Below, piece after piece: positions 36,251-47,463 of a stretch of DNA of 64,000 nucleotides. The stretch comes from Photobacterium sp. TLY01 (GTDB taxonomy: Bacteria > Pseudomonadota > Gammaproteobacteria > Enterobacterales > Vibrionaceae): positions 1,054,001 to 1,118,000 of the forward strand of contig NZ_CP090364.1 of assembly GCF_021432065.1 (NCBI RefSeq), in the 5' to 3' direction. The notes below the pieces were generated by a model. It had not been told where the DNA came from and made no database searches. It saw only the letters and a program-made list of their open reading frames with translations. Numbering within the stretch: position 1 is the stretch's first letter; each line of letters opens with the position of its first letter. Both the position numbers and the translations under genes were made by a program.

Positions 36251-36591
36251 GCAATGTTTCAAGCATTGGACGTAATGGTGTTCACGACTTTATTCTGATT
36301 CGTGCAACCGCAATTATCCTCACTCTTTATACCATTTATATGGTGTGCTTTTTCGCTTTTGGCCCTGAGCTGAATTTTGAAACCTGGACAGCGTTCTTTT
36401 CAAAACTAAGCACAAAAGTCTTTACTATGCTGGCGTTGGCCTCCGTTCTGATTCATGGGTGGATCGGCATGTGGCAAGTACTGACTGACTACATTAAACC
36501 TGCCTTTTTACGTGCAGGGCTGATGTTTGCAATTGTCGCTGTGCTTTTTGTTTATCTGTTATCTGGTTTCTTTATTGTGTGGGGTGCGTAA
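36244..36591 (+). CDS. sdhD: Succinate dehydrogenase membrane anchor subunit
   Basis: A 115-residue, three-helix membrane protein that pairs with SdhC. The [16 protein letters not shown] start, [16 protein letters not shown] with the heme-ligand histidine, and [11 protein letters not shown] third helix are typical. It overlaps sdhC by 7 bp and touches sdhA with no gap, so the subunits are translationally coupled. Confidence 0.96.
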   Translation: MVSNVSSIGRNGVHDFILIRATAIILTLYTIYMVCFFAFGPELNFETWTAFFSKLSTKVFTMLALASVLIHGWIGMWQVLTDYIKPAFLRAGLMFAIVAVLFVYLLSGFFIVWGA

Positions 36592-38358
36592 GTGAGCATT
36601 GCAGTTCGAGAGTTTGACGCCGTAGTAATCGGTGCTGGTGGTGCAGGTATGCGTGCTGCACTGCAAATTTCTGAGCAGGGCCTGAAATGTGCACTGCTGT
36701 CTAAAGTGTTTCCTACCCGTTCTCACACTGTATCTGCGCAGGGTGGTATCACAGTTGCGTTAGGTAACTCGCATCCTGATAACTGGGAATGGCACATGTA
36801 CGACACGGTAAAAGGGTCGGATTATATCGGTGACCAGAATGCCATCGAATACATGTGTAAAAATGGCCCGCAGTCCGTCATTGAACTTGAAAAAATGGGG
36901 CTGCCTTTTTCCCGTTTTGAGAATGGTCGCATTTATCAGCGTCCGTTTGGTGGTCAGTCAAAAGAGTTTGGTGGCGAGCAGGCAGCGCGAACAGCCGCTG
37001 CGGCAGACCGGACAGGCCATGCATTGCTGCACACCTTGTATCAGCAAAACATTAAGCACAAGACAACGATTTTCTCTGAGTGGTATGCACTGGATCTGGT
37101 GAAGAACCAGGATGGCGCGATTCTGGGTTGTACTGCCTTGTGCATGGAAACCGGTGAAGTTTGTTACTTCAAGTCCAAAGCGACAATTTTAGCCACGGGT
37201 GGTGCAGGTCGTATCTATCAGTCCACGACAAACGCACACATTAACACGGGTGACGGTGTCGGTATGGCACTGCGCGCTGGTGTGCCTATGCAGGATATCG
37301 AAATGTGGCAGTTCCACCCAACCGGTATTGCCGGCGCCGGTGTACTGGTTACCGAAGGCTGCCGTGGTGAAGGTGGTTACCTGCTGAACAAAGACGGTGA
37401 GCGTTTCATGGAGCGCTATGCACCTAACGCGAAAGACCTGGCAGGTCGTGACGTTGTTGCCCGCTCTATGATGGTGGAAATCCGTGAAGGACGTGGCTGT
37501 GATGGCCCATGGGGACCACACATTAAACTGAAATTGGATCACCTGGGTAAAGATGTTCTGGAATCACGTCTGCCGGGTATCCTGGAATTGTCTCGCACCT
37601 TCGCACACGTCGATCCGGTGAAAGAGCCGATTCCTGTCATTCCAACCTGTCACTATATGATGGGCGGTGTACCGACTCAGGTTTCAGGACAGGCGATTAA
37701 GCAAAACGCAAACGGTCAGGACGAAGAAGTTCAGGGTCTGTTTGCGTGTGGTGAAATTGCCTCTGTTTCTGTGCATGGTGCGAACCGCCTGGGCGGAAAC
37801 TCCCTGCTTGACCTGGTTGTATTTGGCCGTGCGACGGGCCTGCATCTGGGTGAAACTCTGGCAGCTCAAGCAGAAGCGCGTCCGGCAACAGAATCTGACA
37901 TCGAAGCTTCCCTGACGCGTCTGAACCGCTGGAACAGCACGCAAAAAGGCGAAGATCCGGTACAAATCCGTAAAGATCTGCAATCTTGCATGCAAAACAA
38001 CTTCTCGGTATTCCGTGAAGGTGCTGCCATGGCAGAAGGTCTGAGCCAGCTGAAAGAAATCCGCGAGCGTTTGAAAGAAGCACGTCTGGATGACACCTCC
38101 AGCGAATTCAACACGCAGCGCATCGAGTGTCTGGAGTTGGATAACCTGATGGAAACTGCCTATGCAACGGCAGTCGCGGCGAACTACCGTACAGAAAGCC
38201 GTGGTGCTCACGCCCGTTTTGACTTCCCTGAGCGTGATGATGAAAACTGGCTGTGTCACTCTATTTACAACCCGGAGACAGAACAAATGTCCAAGCGTGA
38301 TGTAAATATGACACCCGTCCATCGTGATGCATTCCCGCCGAAAGCGCGGACTTACTAA
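36592..38358 (+). CDS. sdhA: Succinate dehydrogenase flavoprotein subunit
   Basis: A 588-residue FAD subunit that oxidises succinate to fumarate, the same size as E. coli Sdh[12 protein letters not shown] binds [13 protein letters not shown] holds the histidine that carries covalent [24 protein letters not shown] and [12 protein letters not shown] line the substrate site. Start is GTG at 36592, directly after the sdhD stop, as the N-terminal [12 protein letters not shown] fits the E. coli protein. sdhB follows after 13 bp. Confidence 0.98.
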   Translation: MSIAVREFDAVVIGAGGAGMRAALQISEQGLKCALLSKVFPTRSHTVSAQGGITVALGNSHPDNWEWHMYDTVKGSDYIGDQNAIEYMCKNGPQSVIELEKMGLPFSRFENGRIYQRPFGGQSKEFGGEQAARTAAAADRTGHALLHTLYQQNIKHKTTIFSEWYALDLVKNQDGAILGCTALCMETGEVCYFKSKATILATGGAGRIYQSTTNAHINTGDGVGMALRAGVPMQDIEMWQFHPTGIAGAGVLVTEGCRGEGGYLLNKDGERFMERYAPNAKDLAGRDVVARSMMVEIREGRGCDGPWGPHIKLKLDHLGKDVLESRLPGILELSRTFAHVDPVKEPIPVIPTCHYMMGGVPTQVSGQAIKQNANGQDEEVQGLFACGEIASVSVHGANRLGGNSLLDLVVFGRATGLHLGETLAAQAEARPATESDIEASLTRLNRWNSTQKGEDPVQIRKDLQSCMQNNFSVFREGAAMAEGLSQLKEIRERLKEARLDDTSSEFNTQRIECLELDNLMETAYATAVAANYRTESRGAHARFDFPERDDENWLCHSIYNPETEQMSKRDVNMTPVHRDAFPPKARTY

Positions 38359-38371
38359 GGGAGGTAACAAC

Positions 38372-39085
38372 ATGAAACTGAATTTTTCGATTTACCGTTA
38401 TAACCCTGATGTAGACAACGCGCCGCACATGAAAGGGTATACGCTGGAAGTGCCGGAAGGCTCCGACATGATGGTTCTGGATGCCCTGATTTTGCTGAAA
38501 GAGCAGGATCCATCGCTGTCTTTCCGTCGTTCATGCCGTGAAGGGGTTTGCGGTTCTGATGGCATCAACATGAATGGTAAGAACGGCCTGGCCTGTATCA
38601 CCCCTTTGTCAGCGCTGATGAATCAGAAAACGATTGTGATTCGTCCATTGCCGGGCTTGCCTGTCATTCGTGACCTGATCATTGATATGGAGCAGTTCTA
38701 CACCAACTATGCCAAGGTGAAGCCATTCCTGATCAATGACAGCGAGCACCCGCCTGCGCGGGAAAACCTGCAGTCTCCGGAAGAGCGCGCACATCTTGAT
38801 GGTCTATACGAGTGCATTATGTGTGCATGTTGCTCGACCTCATGTCCGTCATTCTGGTGGAACCCGGACAAGTTTATCGGTCCTGCAGGCCTGCTGGCGG
38901 CGTACCGTTGGTTAATCGACAGTCGTGACACAGACACTGAAGCGCGCTTATCTGATCTTGACGATGCATTCAGCGTGTTCCGCTGCCACGGGATTATGAA
39001 CTGTGTCAGTGTGTGTCCGAAAGGGCTCAACCCAACCAAAGCTATCGGTAACATTAAATCTATGTTGCTGAAGCGGTCGGTGTAA
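38372..39085 (+). CDS. sdhB: Succinate dehydrogenase iron-sulfur subunit
   Basis: A 237-residue subunit passing electrons from FAD to ubiquinone. The three cluster sites are visible: SCREGVCGSDG with a further Cys for 2Fe-2S, CIMCACCSTSCPS and CHGIMNCVSVCPKGL for the 4Fe-4S and 3Fe-4S centres. The ATG at 38372 has a strong GGGAGG site. A frame starting at 38324 runs inside sdhA and is not the start. A terminator-like hairpin follows before sucA. Confidence 0.98.
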   Translation: MKLNFSIYRYNPDVDNAPHMKGYTLEVPEGSDMMVLDALILLKEQDPSLSFRRSCREGVCGSDGINMNGKNGLACITPLSALMNQKTIVIRPLPGLPVIRDLIIDMEQFYTNYAKVKPFLINDSEHPPARENLQSPEERAHLDGLYECIMCACCSTSCPSFWWNPDKFIGPAGLLAAYRWLIDSRDTDTEARLSDLDDAFSVFRCHGIMNCVSVCPKGLNPTKAIGNIKSMLLKRSV

Positions 39086-39105
39086 ATTTATAGAATTATC
39101 GATAT

Positions 39106-39132
39106 GCCAGCAGAGCAATTTGCTGGCTTTTT
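39106..39132 (+). terminator. Terminator-like hairpin between sdhB and sucA
   Basis: GCCAGCA pairs with TGCTGGC around an 8-base loop and is followed by five T. It lies inside the sdh-suc cluster, so it probably reduces rather than stops transcription into sucA, unless sucA has its own promoter in the 101-bp gap. Confidence 0.75.
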
Positions 39133-39186
39133 AGCCCGGCCTAACATCCGGTGCAAGTGGCGATAACAAGTGGTTAAGGGAAAACA

Positions 39187-42000
39187 ATGCAGAACGGCGT
39201 TATGAAGGCTTGGCTTGAGTCTTCACATCTGGCTGGCGCCAACGCAACTTACGTAGAAGACCTCTACGAGTTGTATCTAAGCGACCCAGAATTAGTTGAC
39301 GAAGAATGGCGTCACGTTTTTAGTGAGCTGCCTGTTGTGAATGGCGTTGCTGTTGAGCAGCCGCATTCGCGTGTTCGCGATTACTTCCGGCGTTTAGCGA
39401 AAGAGACGACCTTTTTAAGTGCTAACGTCAGCGATCCTGATGTTGATGCCAAACAGGTTAAGGTACTGCAGTTGATTAACGCATACCGTTTCCGTGGTCA
39501 TCAGCATGCAAACCTGGACCCGCTGGGATTATGGCAGCAGGAACGTGTTCCGGACCTGGATCCTGCGTTTCATAATCTCACAGCGGAAGATTTTGACCAA
39601 AGCTTCAATGTCGGTTCATTTGCCGTAGGCAAAGAGACAATGAAGCTTTCTGAGATCTATGAGGCATTGAAAAACACCTATTGTGGCTCAATAGGTGCTG
39701 AGTACATGCACATTACTGATACTGAAGAAAAGCGCTGGATTCAGCAGCGCCTGGAATCCGTTGTCGGTAAAGGCACGTTTACTCAGGAAGAAAAGCAGAC
39801 GTTTTTGGACGAACTGACTGCCGCAGAAGGTCTGGAGCGATATCTGGGGGCGAAATTCCCAGGCGCCAAACGTTTCTCGCTGGAAGGTGGTGATGCTCTG
39901 ATCCCTATGATGAAAGAGCTGATTCGTGCTGCCGGAAAAAGCGGTGTTCGTGAAGTGGTGGTGGGAATGGCCCACCGTGGCCGTCTGAACATGCTGGTGA
40001 ACGTTCTGGGTAAAAAACCTCAGGATTTGTTCGATGAATTTGCCGGTAAGCATGGTGAATCCTGGGGAACCGGGGATGTGAAATACCACCAGGGTTTCTC
40101 TGCAGATTTCGCAACACCAGGCGGTGATGTACATCTGGCACTGGCGTTTAACCCCTCTCACCTTGAAATCGTGAACCCGGTTGTTGTCGGCTCTGTTCGC
40201 GCACGTCAGGACCGTTTGGGTGACAAAGACGGTTCCATGGTACTGCCAATCACGATTCATGGTGACTCAGCAATTGCGGGTCAGGGCGTCGTGGCTGAAA
40301 CCTTCAACATGTCCCAGTCCCGGGGCTACCGCGTTGGTGGTACGGTCCGTATTGTGGTGAACAATCAGATTGGCTTCACGACCTCGAACCCAATGGACAC
40401 CCGCTCAACTCAGTACTGTACTGATATCGCGAAGATGGTGCAGTCGCCGATATTCCACGTCAATGCTGACGATCCGGAAGCGGTTGCTTTTGTGACTCGT
40501 CTTGCGCTGGATTATCGTAATGAATTCAAGCGTGATGTAGTGATTGATCTGGTCTGTTACCGCCGTCATGGCCACAACGAAGCGGATGAGCCCAACGCGA
40601 CTCAGCCGCTGATGTACCAAAAGATCAAAAAACACCCAACGCCTCGCAAGATTTACGCGGATATTCTGGTTGACGAAAAGAGCATTGACGCTGAGACAGC
40701 GACTGCGCTGGTCAATGAATACCGTGATGCGCTCGACCGCGGTGAGTGCGTCGTCAAAGAATGGCGCCCGATGAAGCTGCATTCAGTCGACTGGGCACCT
40801 TACCTTGGCCACGACTGGACGAAAGAGTGGGATAACAAGGTTGGCCGTCAGCGTCTGCATGAATTGGGTCAGCGTGTTTGTCAGTATCCTGAAAGCCACA
40901 AACTGCAAAGCCGTGTACAGAAACTGTATAACGACCGTCAGGCGATGGTTGCCGGTGAGAAAGAAGTCGACTGGGGCATGGCTGAAACACTGGCTTATGC
41001 AACGCTGGTTGATGACGGTCACCGTATCCGGATTACCGGACAGGACTCTGGACGAGGTACTTTCTTCCACCGTCATGCTGTGCTGCACAACCAGACGGAT
41101 GCCAGCACTTACATGCCTTTGGCTAACCTTCATGATAAACAAGGCCCGTTCCAGGTTTTCGACTCAGTATTGTCAGAAGAAGCGGTTCTGGCCTTTGAAT
41201 ACGGTTATGCCACAGCAGAGCCAGGTGGCCTGACTATCTGGGAAGCGCAGTTCGGTGATTTCGCGAACGGTGCCCAGGTTGTGATTGACCAGTTCATCAG
41301 TTCCGGTGAGCAAAAGTGGGGCCGTATGTGCGGTCTGACCATGTTGCTGCCGCACGGTTATGAAGGCCAGGGTCCTGAGCACTCCTCAGCACGTCTGGAA
41401 CGCTACCTGCAGCTATGTGCTGAACAAAACATGCAGGTTGTGATCCCTTCAACGCCGGCACAGGTTTATCACATGATTCGCCGTCAGGTGCTGCGTCCGA
41501 TGCGTCGTCCTCTGATTGTGATGTCACCTAAGTCACTCCTGCGTCATCCATTGTGTACATCCACGATGGACGATCTGGCAGAAGGTAATTTCCTGCCTGC
41601 AATCGGTGAGATTGATGCGCTGGATCCGAAACAAGTGAAACGTGTTGTACTGTGTTCAGGTAAGGTGTATTACGATCTGCTGGAACAACGTCGCAAGCGC
41701 GAGCAGACGGATGTCGCCATTATCCGGATTGAACAGCTGTACCCATTCCCGAAAGAGGATGTGGAAGCTGCACTGGCTGATTATCAGCACGTGACTGACT
41801 TCGCATGGTGTCAGGAAGAGCCGCAAAACCAGGGTGCCTGGTACAGCAGCCAGCATAATTTCCGTGCTGCACTACCTGCAGGTGCGCAACTGGCTTATGC
41901 CGGTCGCCCAGCGTCAGCTTCCCCTGCCGTTGGTTATATGTCAGTACACCTGAAACAACAAAAAGCGTTGATTGATGACGCATTGAACACAGAACAATAA
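39187..42000 (+). CDS. sucA: 2-oxoglutarate dehydrogenase E1 component
   Basis: A 937-residue thiamine-diphosphate enzyme that decarboxylates 2-oxoglutarate (E. coli 933). The N-terminus [13 protein letters not shown] is as in E. coli; [17 protein letters not shown], the [14 protein letters not shown] loop and the [11 protein letters not shown]hDP segment are present, as is the [15 protein letters not shown] transketolase-like part. It works with SucB and Lpd; lpd is not in this window. 32 bp separate it from sucB. Confidence 0.98.
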   Translation: MQNGVMKAWLESSHLAGANATYVEDLYELYLSDPELVDEEWRHVFSELPVVNGVAVEQPHSRVRDYFRRLAKETTFLSANVSDPDVDAKQVKVLQLINAYRFRGHQHANLDPLGLWQQERVPDLDPAFHNLTAEDFDQSFNVGSFAVGKETMKLSEIYEALKNTYCGSIGAEYMHITDTEEKRWIQQRLESVVGKGTFTQEEKQTFLDELTAAEGLERYLGAKFPGAKRFSLEGGDALIPMMKELIRAAGKSGVREVVVGMAHRGRLNMLVNVLGKKPQDLFDEFAGKHGESWGTGDVKYHQGFSADFATPGGDVHLALAFNPSHLEIVNPVVVGSVRARQDRLGDKDGSMVLPITIHGDSAIAGQGVVAETFNMSQSRGYRVGGTVRIVVNNQIGFTTSNPMDTRSTQYCTDIAKMVQSPIFHVNADDPEAVAFVTRLALDYRNEFKRDVVIDLVCYRRHGHNEADEPNATQPLMYQKIKKHPTPRKIYADILVDEKSIDAETATALVNEYRDALDRGECVVKEWRPMKLHSVDWAPYLGHDWTKEWDNKVGRQRLHELGQRVCQYPESHKLQSRVQKLYNDRQAMVAGEKEVDWGMAETLAYATLVDDGHRIRITGQDSGRGTFFHRHAVLHNQTDASTYMPLANLHDKQGPFQVFDSVLSEEAVLAFEYGYATAEPGGLTIWEAQFGDFANGAQVVIDQFISSGEQKWGRMCGLTMLLPHGYEGQGPEHSSARLERYLQLCAEQNMQVVIPSTPAQVYHMIRRQVLRPMRRPLIVMSPKSLLRHPLCTSTMDDLAEGNFLPAIGEIDALDPKQVKRVVLCSGKVYYDLLEQRRKREQTDVAIIRIEQLYPFPKEDVEAALADYQHVTDFAWCQEEPQNQGAWYSSQHNFRAALPAGAQLAYAGRPASASPAVGYMSVHLKQQKALIDDALNTEQ

Positions 42001-42032
42001 ACCCAGAGCTGGAACAAAAAGGACAAACTGAG

Positions 42033-43244
42033 ATGACAATCGAAATTCTGGTTCCCGATTTACCTGAATCAGTAGCAGACGCAACCGTAGCCACTTGGCA
42101 CAAGAAACCAGGTGATGCAGTAAGCCGTGATGAAGTTCTGGTCGATATCGAAACGGATAAAGTTGTGCTGGAAGTCCCTGCACCTGAAGATGGCATTCTT
42201 GAAGCTATTTTTGAGGAAGAAGGGACCACAGTACTGACCAAGCAGCTGCTGGGTAAAATTAAAGCCGGCGCAGTAGCCGGTGAACCGACCAAAGATACGA
42301 CAGCCAGTGCGGAAGCGTCACCGAACAAGCGTACGACTGCCTCTTTGGCTGAAGAGACCAATGATGCACTGAGCCCGGCGGTACGCCGTCTGATCAGCGA
42401 GCACGGTATCGACGCATCAGCGCTGAAAGGCAGCGGTGTTGGCGGTCGTATCACTCGCGAAGATGTCGAAGCGTTCGTGAAAAATGGTCAGTCTGCCTCA
42501 GCTGCACCTGCAGTTGAAGCAAAAGTGGAAGCGCCACTGGCACACCGCAGTGAAAAACGTGTCCCGATGACACGTCTGCGTAAGCGGATTGCAGAGCGTC
42601 TGCTGGAAGCCAAGAACAGTACAGCGATGCTGACAACGTTCAACGAAGTCAACATGAAACCTATCATGGATCTGCGTAAGCAGTATCAAAGCATCTTCGA
42701 AGAGCGTCATGGTATTCGTCTGGGCTTCATGTCTTTCTATGTGAAAGCTGTGGTGGAAGCGCTGAAGCGTTTCCCTGAAGTGAATGCGTCTATTGACGGT
42801 GATGATATCGTTTATCACAACTTCTTCGATGTCAGCATTGCCGTGTCTACGCCTCGTGGTCTGGTCACCCCTGTGCTGCGTGACTGTGACAAGCTGAGCC
42901 TGGCCGAAATCGAAAAAGGTATCCGTGAGCTGGCAATCAAAGGCCGTGACGGTAAGCTGACAGTGGATGAACTGACTGGCGGTAACTTTACCATTACCAA
43001 CGGCGGTGTATTCGGCTCACTGATGTCGACGCCAATCATCAACCCACCTCAAGGTGCGATTCTGGGGATGCATAAGATCCAGGACCGTCCAATGGCTGTT
43101 GATGGTAAGGTTGAAATCCTGCCGATGATGTACCTGGCACTGTCCTATGACCACCGTCTGATTGACGGTAAAGAGTCGGTCGGCTACCTGGTTACGGTGA
43201 AAGAGTTACTTGAAGACCCAACACGTCTGCTTCTGGACGTGTAA
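42033..43244 (+). CDS. sucB: Dihydrolipoyllysine succinyltransferase (E2 of 2-oxoglutarate dehydrogenase)
   Basis: A 403-residue core enzyme that transfers the succinyl group to CoA. The lipoyl domain carries the acceptor Lys43 in [12 protein letters not shown] linker and the peripheral subunit-binding domain ([21 protein letters not shown]) follow, then the catalytic domain ending in [10 protein letters not shown] with the active histidine and aspartate. The family size agrees (E. coli 405). Confidence 0.97.
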   Translation: MTIEILVPDLPESVADATVATWHKKPGDAVSRDEVLVDIETDKVVLEVPAPEDGILEAIFEEEGTTVLTKQLLGKIKAGAVAGEPTKDTTASAEASPNKRTTASLAEETNDALSPAVRRLISEHGIDASALKGSGVGGRITREDVEAFVKNGQSASAAPAVEAKVEAPLAHRSEKRVPMTRLRKRIAERLLEAKNSTAMLTTFNEVNMKPIMDLRKQYQSIFEERHGIRLGFMSFYVKAVVEALKRFPEVNASIDGDDIVYHNFFDVSIAVSTPRGLVTPVLRDCDKLSLAEIEKGIRELAIKGRDGKLTVDELTGGNFTITNGGVFGSLMSTPIINPPQGAILGMHKIQDRPMAVDGKVEILPMMYLALSYDHRLIDGKESVGYLVTVKELLEDPTRLLLDV

Positions 43245-43260
43245 CACTGCGCTTAACGAT

Positions 43261-43283
43261 CCGCCACTGTTCTGAGGTGGCGG
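43261..43283. other. Hairpin between sucB and sucC
   Basis: CCGCCAC pairs with GTGGCGG around a 9-base loop, with no T-run. It lies in the 131-bp gap and may protect the sucAB message or separate it from sucCD. Confidence 0.55.
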
Positions 43284-43375
43284 TTGTTGAGCCGGATTGA
43301 TTGACGAAGGAATACCCAAGAGTATTTCAATGGATATAACACGTCCCACAGGGATTAGATAACGGATAGAACATA

Positions 43376-44542
43376 ATGAATCTGCACGAATATCAGGCAA
43401 AACAACTTTTTGCTGAGTATGGCCTGCCAGTTCCTGAAGGCTATGCTTGTGATACCCCACAAGAGGCTGCTGAAGCGGCAAGTAAAATCGGCGGTAATAA
43501 GTGGGTCATCAAATGCCAGGTTCACGCTGGTGGCCGCGGTAAAGCGGGCGGCGTAGAACTGCACGATACCAAAGAAGGCCTGAAAGAGTTTGCTCAAAAG
43601 TGGCTGGGTAAAAACCTGGTGACTTATCAGACAGATGCAAACGGTCAGCCGGTAACCAAAATCCTGGTTGAAGAAGCCTCTAACATTGCAAACGAACTGT
43701 ACCTGGGTGCTGTTGTCGACCGTGGTACACGCCGTATCGTTTTCATGGCATCGACTGAAGGTGGTGTGGAAATCGAGAAAGTTGCTGAAGAAACCCCTGA
43801 GCTGATCCACAAAGCAGCGATCGATCCACTGGTTGGCCCACAGGCTTATCAGGGCCGTGAACTGGCCTTTAAACTGGGCCTGAAAGGCGACCAGATTAAG
43901 CAGTTCGTGAAAATCTTCATGGGCCTGGGTCAGATGTTCGCTCAGTATGACCTGGCTCTGCTGGAAATTAACCCGCTTGTGATCACCGGTGAAGGCAACC
44001 TGCTGTGCCTGGACGGTAAAATCAACATCGATTCAAACGCCATGTACCGCCAGCCAAAACTGCGTGATATGCACGATGCTTCTCAGGAAGATGCCCGTGA
44101 AGCACATGCAGCGCAATGGGAGCTGAACTATGTTGCTCTCGACGGTAACGTGGGCTGTATGGTCAACGGTGCGGGTCTGGCCATGGGTACCATGGACATC
44201 GTCAACCTGCACGGTGGTAAGCCGGCAAACTTCCTGGATGTTGGTGGCGGCGCAACCAAAGAGCGTGTTGCTGAAGCATTCAAGATCATCCTGTCTGACG
44301 ACAATGTGAAAGCCGTACTGGTGAACATCTTCGGTGGTATCGTGCGTTGCGACATGATCGCAGAAGGTATCATTGGCGCGGTTAAAGAAGTCGGCGTCAC
44401 TGTCCCTGTTGTGGTTCGTCTGGAAGGTACGAACGCTGACCTGGGTCGCGAAGTACTGGCTAAGTCAGGTCTGGATATCATTGCTGCTGAGTCGCTGACC
44501 GACGCAGCTCAGAAAGTTGTTGCTGCTGCGGAGGGCAAATAA
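43376..44542 (+). CDS. sucC: Succinyl-CoA synthetase beta subunit
   Basis: A 388-residue ATP-grasp subunit, the same length as in E. coli. [19 protein letters not shown] begins it; [15 protein letters not shown] binds the nucleotide; [19 protein letters not shown] binds metal; [13 protein letters not shown] lies by the CoA-side interface. With SucD it makes succinate and ATP (or GTP) from succinyl-CoA. The sucD start is 2 bp after the stop. Confidence 0.98.
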   Translation: MNLHEYQAKQLFAEYGLPVPEGYACDTPQEAAEAASKIGGNKWVIKCQVHAGGRGKAGGVELHDTKEGLKEFAQKWLGKNLVTYQTDANGQPVTKILVEEASNIANELYLGAVVDRGTRRIVFMASTEGGVEIEKVAEETPELIHKAAIDPLVGPQAYQGRELAFKLGLKGDQIKQFVKIFMGLGQMFAQYDLALLEINPLVITGEGNLLCLDGKINIDSNAMYRQPKLRDMHDASQEDAREAHAAQWELNYVALDGNVGCMVNGAGLAMGTMDIVNLHGGKPANFLDVGGGATKERVAEAFKIILSDDNVKAVLVNIFGGIVRCDMIAEGIIGAVKEVGVTVPVVVRLEGTNADLGREVLAKSGLDIIAAESLTDAAQKVVAAAEGK

Positions 44543-44544
44543 GA

Positions 44545-45417
44545 ATGTCTGTACTAATTAATAAAGACACTAAAGTGATCTGCCAGGGCTTTACTGGCGG
44601 TCAGGGAACTTTCCACTCTGAGCAGGCAATCGCATACGGTACACAAATGGTTGGTGGTGTATCACCAGGCAAAGGCGGTACGACTCATCTGGGTTTGCCT
44701 GTGTTTAACACAGTGCGTGAAGCGGTTGAAGCAACAGGCGCAACCGCTTCTGTGATCTATGTTCCGGCGCCTTTCTGTAAAGATGCCATTCTGGAAGCGA
44801 TTGATGCAGGTATTCAGCTGATCGTAACCATCACAGAAGGTATCCCAACGACGGATATGATCGACGTGAAGGTGAAGCTGGAAGAAACCGGCGTTCGCAT
44901 GATCGGTCCAAACTGCCCAGGTGTCATCACGCCGGATGAGTGTAAGATTGGCATCATGCCTGGTCATATTCACAAGAAAGGTAAAGTGGGTATCGTTTCA
45001 CGTTCAGGTACGCTGACTTATGAAGCCGTGAAACAAACCACGGATGAAGGTTTTGGTCAGTCGACTTGCGTCGGTATCGGTGGTGACCCGATTCCAGGTT
45101 CAAACTTCATTGATATCCTGAAGCTGTTCCAGGAAGACCCTGAAACAGAAGCAATCGTCATGATTGGTGAAATCGGTGGTACAGCGGAAGAAGAAGCGGC
45201 TGCGTTCATCAAAGAGAACGTGACTAAGCCTGTTGTTTCTTACATTGCTGGTGTCACTGCGCCTCCGGGTAAGCGTATGGGCCATGCCGGTGCGATTATC
45301 TCTGGTGGTAAAGGAACCGCGGAAGACAAGTTCGCTGCTCTGGAATCTGCAGGCGTGAAAACTGTGAAAAGCCTGGCCGATATCGGTAAAGCACTGAGAG
45401 AAGTCACTGGCTGGTAA
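44545..45417 (+). CDS. sucD: Succinyl-CoA synthetase alpha subunit
   Basis: A 290-residue subunit that binds CoA and carries the phosphohistidine. [16 protein letters not shown] binds CoA, and [17 protein letters not shown] has the phosphorylated histidine. Length is as in E. coli (289). Last gene of the operon; two successive hairpins follow. Confidence 0.98.
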   Translation: MSVLINKDTKVICQGFTGGQGTFHSEQAIAYGTQMVGGVSPGKGGTTHLGLPVFNTVREAVEATGATASVIYVPAPFCKDAILEAIDAGIQLIVTITEGIPTTDMIDVKVKLEETGVRMIGPNCPGVITPDECKIGIMPGHIHKKGKVGIVSRSGTLTYEAVKQTTDEGFGQSTCVGIGGDPIPGSNFIDILKLFQEDPETEAIVMIGEIGGTAEEEAAAFIKENVTKPVVSYIAGVTAPPGKRMGHAGAIISGGKGTAEDKFAALESAGVKTVKSLADIGKALREVTGW

Positions 45418-45443
45418 TGACCGGTTCAGCATATGACCTTATC

Positions 45444-45470
45444 AAAAGCCCGTTATTGACGGGCTTTTTT
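45444..45470 (+). terminator. Terminator of the suc operon
   Basis: AAAAGCCCGT pairs with ACGGGCTTTT around a short loop, with six T in all. Confidence 0.92.
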
Positions 45471-45509
45471 GCTTTCAGTGTCCCGTCTTCGTGCTTGGCT
45501 GGCCAATTA

Positions 45510-45539
45510 AAAAAGCCCAGTGTGATCACTGGGCTTTTT
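45510..45539. terminator. Bidirectional terminator before the beta-barrel gene
   Basis: AAAAAGCCCAGTG pairs with CACTGGGCTTTTT around a TGAT loop. It ends the minus-strand outer-membrane gene and backs up the suc terminator. Confidence 0.9.
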
Positions 45540-45562
45540 CTCAATGTCTTGTGCGCACTGGC

Positions 45563-46111
45563 TTAGTACTTGAAGCGAGTGGTCATTAACAATTGATCAC
45601 CGTAAACATCGTTAAAGCGGCCTTCGGCACCAATTGAGAACAACTCAGTAGCGTGGAACCGGCCGTAAACAGAACCAAAGGTTTCTTCAATCTTATGGAC
45701 GTTGATATGACCCAGTTTCGCACCGACTTCAAGTTGCGGGCCTAACCATTGACGAACACCTAGGTTGATTTCCATACCTGTTTTGCCTGTGCTGTCGTTA
45801 AACTCGTCTTTGTTCTTGATGTTGCGCGCTTTCAGTTCACCCGTCAGATCGGCCCAGTTGTTGATCGGTGCATGAAAGCCAACACCTAAGGCAAGATCCC
45901 AGTCGCTTTCGAATTCAGAATCGATGCTACCGGTTAAATGGGCATTCGGGTGGATAGATTTGCTGAAACCTGCACCATAGGTCAGTGGGCTCAGGCCAAT
46001 TCGCACTTCTGTATAGTCGTAGCTGAAGTTGCTCATAGTATTAGCTGAATTAGCTTGAGCTGCTGAAGCCAATGATAGGAGCAGGGCACCAGCGATAAAC
46101 GATTTACGCAT
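45563..46111 (-). CDS. Outer-membrane beta-barrel protein with signal peptide
   Basis: A 182-residue exported protein. Residues 1-20 form a signal peptide (MRKSFIAGALLLSLASAAQA, cleaved before NSAN). The mature part alternates polar and hydrophobic residues in strands of about ten (EVRIGLSPLTYGAGFSK, DWDLALGVGFHAPINNW, ELFSIGAEGRF) and ends in LLMTTRFKY, a terminal aromatic that fits Bam-dependent barrels. About eight strands would fit. Ligand or role is unknown. Confidence 0.75.
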   Translation of the reverse strand: MRKSFIAGALLLSLASAAQANSANTMSNFSYDYTEVRIGLSPLTYGAGFSKSIHPNAHLTGSIDSEFESDWDLALGVGFHAPINNWADLTGELKARNIKNKDEFNDSTGKTGMEINLGVRQWLGPQLEVGAKLGHINVHKIEETFGSVYGRFHATELFSIGAEGRFNDVYGDQLLMTTRFKY

Positions 46112-46301
46112 GAATCTTCATCCAAAGAGCAAAAAATGAATTGGAGCATTTTAATCAACTCGTCCCTGCAATAACAGGTTGGCCTTAGATTAAGTGCCGG
46201 ATTACGGGGACAATCGCGTAAAAATGCAGCAAAAATCACATATTTGTGATCATTGACAAATTTTAATGAGCTAGCTTATCACAATCAGGGCCAGAACATT
46301 T

Positions 46302-47294
46302 TTATTGTATTAATTCGTTGCCAGATTTTGTCCCTTGTGCAAAATGATTGAGATTCGACAGCGTGGTGTCGGCGATGTTGGCCAGTGCTTCTTCTGTTAA
46401 GAAGGCCTGATGACCGGTGAACAGCACATTGTGGCAGGAAGACAAACGGCGAAAAACGTCATCCTGAATAATGTCGTTGGACTTATCCTCAAAGAATAAA
46501 TCTTTTTCATTTTCGTAGACATCCACACCGAGTGAGCCGATTTTCTGGCTCTTCAGAGCATCGATTGCATCTTTTGAGTTCAGCAGTTCACCACGGCTGG
46601 TATTGATGATCATGACGCCATCGCGCATTTTACTGAAAGCCTTTGCATCCAGCATATGGTAATTTTCCTTGCTCATCGGACAGTGCAGGGTGATGACGTC
46701 TGCCTGACGGTAAATCTCGTCCAGTGAGGTATAAGTCGCGCCCAGTTTTATCGCTTCCGGGTTTTCATAAGGATCATGGGCCAGAATGGTCATCCCCAGA
46801 CCTTTTAAAATGTGCATGGTGGCGATACCGATTCGGCCAGTACCGATCACCCCGACGGTTTTGCCGTAAAAGTTAAAACCCGTCAAGCCATCCAGGGAAA
46901 AGTTGGCATCTCTTGTCCGCTGGTACGCACGGTGAATTTTACGGTTAAGGCTCAGCATTAACCCGACAGTATGTTCCGCGATGGCTTGTGGGGAGTAGGC
47001 CGGCACCCGAACAACCTGCAGACCGTACATGTTCGCTGCATTGATATCTACTTTATCAAATCCGGCACAGCGCATGGCAATGATACGCACGCCCAGAATA
47101 GATAACGCTTCGAGCACGGGTTTGCTCAGATCGTCGTTCACAAATGCGCAGACAGCATCATAGCCGTGGGCCAGTTTGGCGGTTTGCAGATTAAGCTGAA
47201 TATCAAAGAAACTCAGTTCGTGCCCAAAAAGCTGATTGCTCTTATTGAAAGAAATCTGATCGTATTTTTTGGCGCTGAACACGGCAACTTTCAT
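46302..47294 (-). CDS. ldhA: D-lactate dehydrogenase (fermentative)
   Basis: A 330-residue NADH-dependent enzyme that reduces pyruvate to D-lactate. Very close to E. coli LdhA: CAGFDKVDINAAN, RVPAYSPQAIAEHTVGLML, GVIGTGRIGIATM for NAD binding, NTSRGELLNSKDAI with the catalytic arginine nearby, DVYENEKDLFFEDKSN, and TGHQAFLTEEAL with the acid-base histidine. The second ATG (47294) best fits AAAGGAGTGCA. Single-gene unit. Confidence 0.96.
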   Translation of the reverse strand: MKVAVFSAKKYDQISFNKSNQLFGHELSFFDIQLNLQTAKLAHGYDAVCAFVNDDLSKPVLEALSILGVRIIAMRCAGFDKVDINAANMYGLQVVRVPAYSPQAIAEHTVGLMLSLNRKIHRAYQRTRDANFSLDGLTGFNFYGKTVGVIGTGRIGIATMHILKGLGMTILAHDPYENPEAIKLGATYTSLDEIYRQADVITLHCPMSKENYHMLDAKAFSKMRDGVMIINTSRGELLNSKDAIDALKSQKIGSLGVDVYENEKDLFFEDKSNDIIQDDVFRRLSSCHNVLFTGHQAFLTEEALANIADTTLSNLNHFAQGTKSGNELIQ

Positions 47295-47463
47295 CATTGC
47301 ACTCCTTTAATCTGGAATTGTGATCACTTTCCCACAGTGCGCAGCGACTGACAAGCAGATTCATTACCTGTGTTCAGTGATAAAAGTCATTGATCCATAG
47401 AGCAAAGATGGTGTTTGTAATACACTCATTGCACTCATCCCGGAATAACTATTGGAAACAAAC

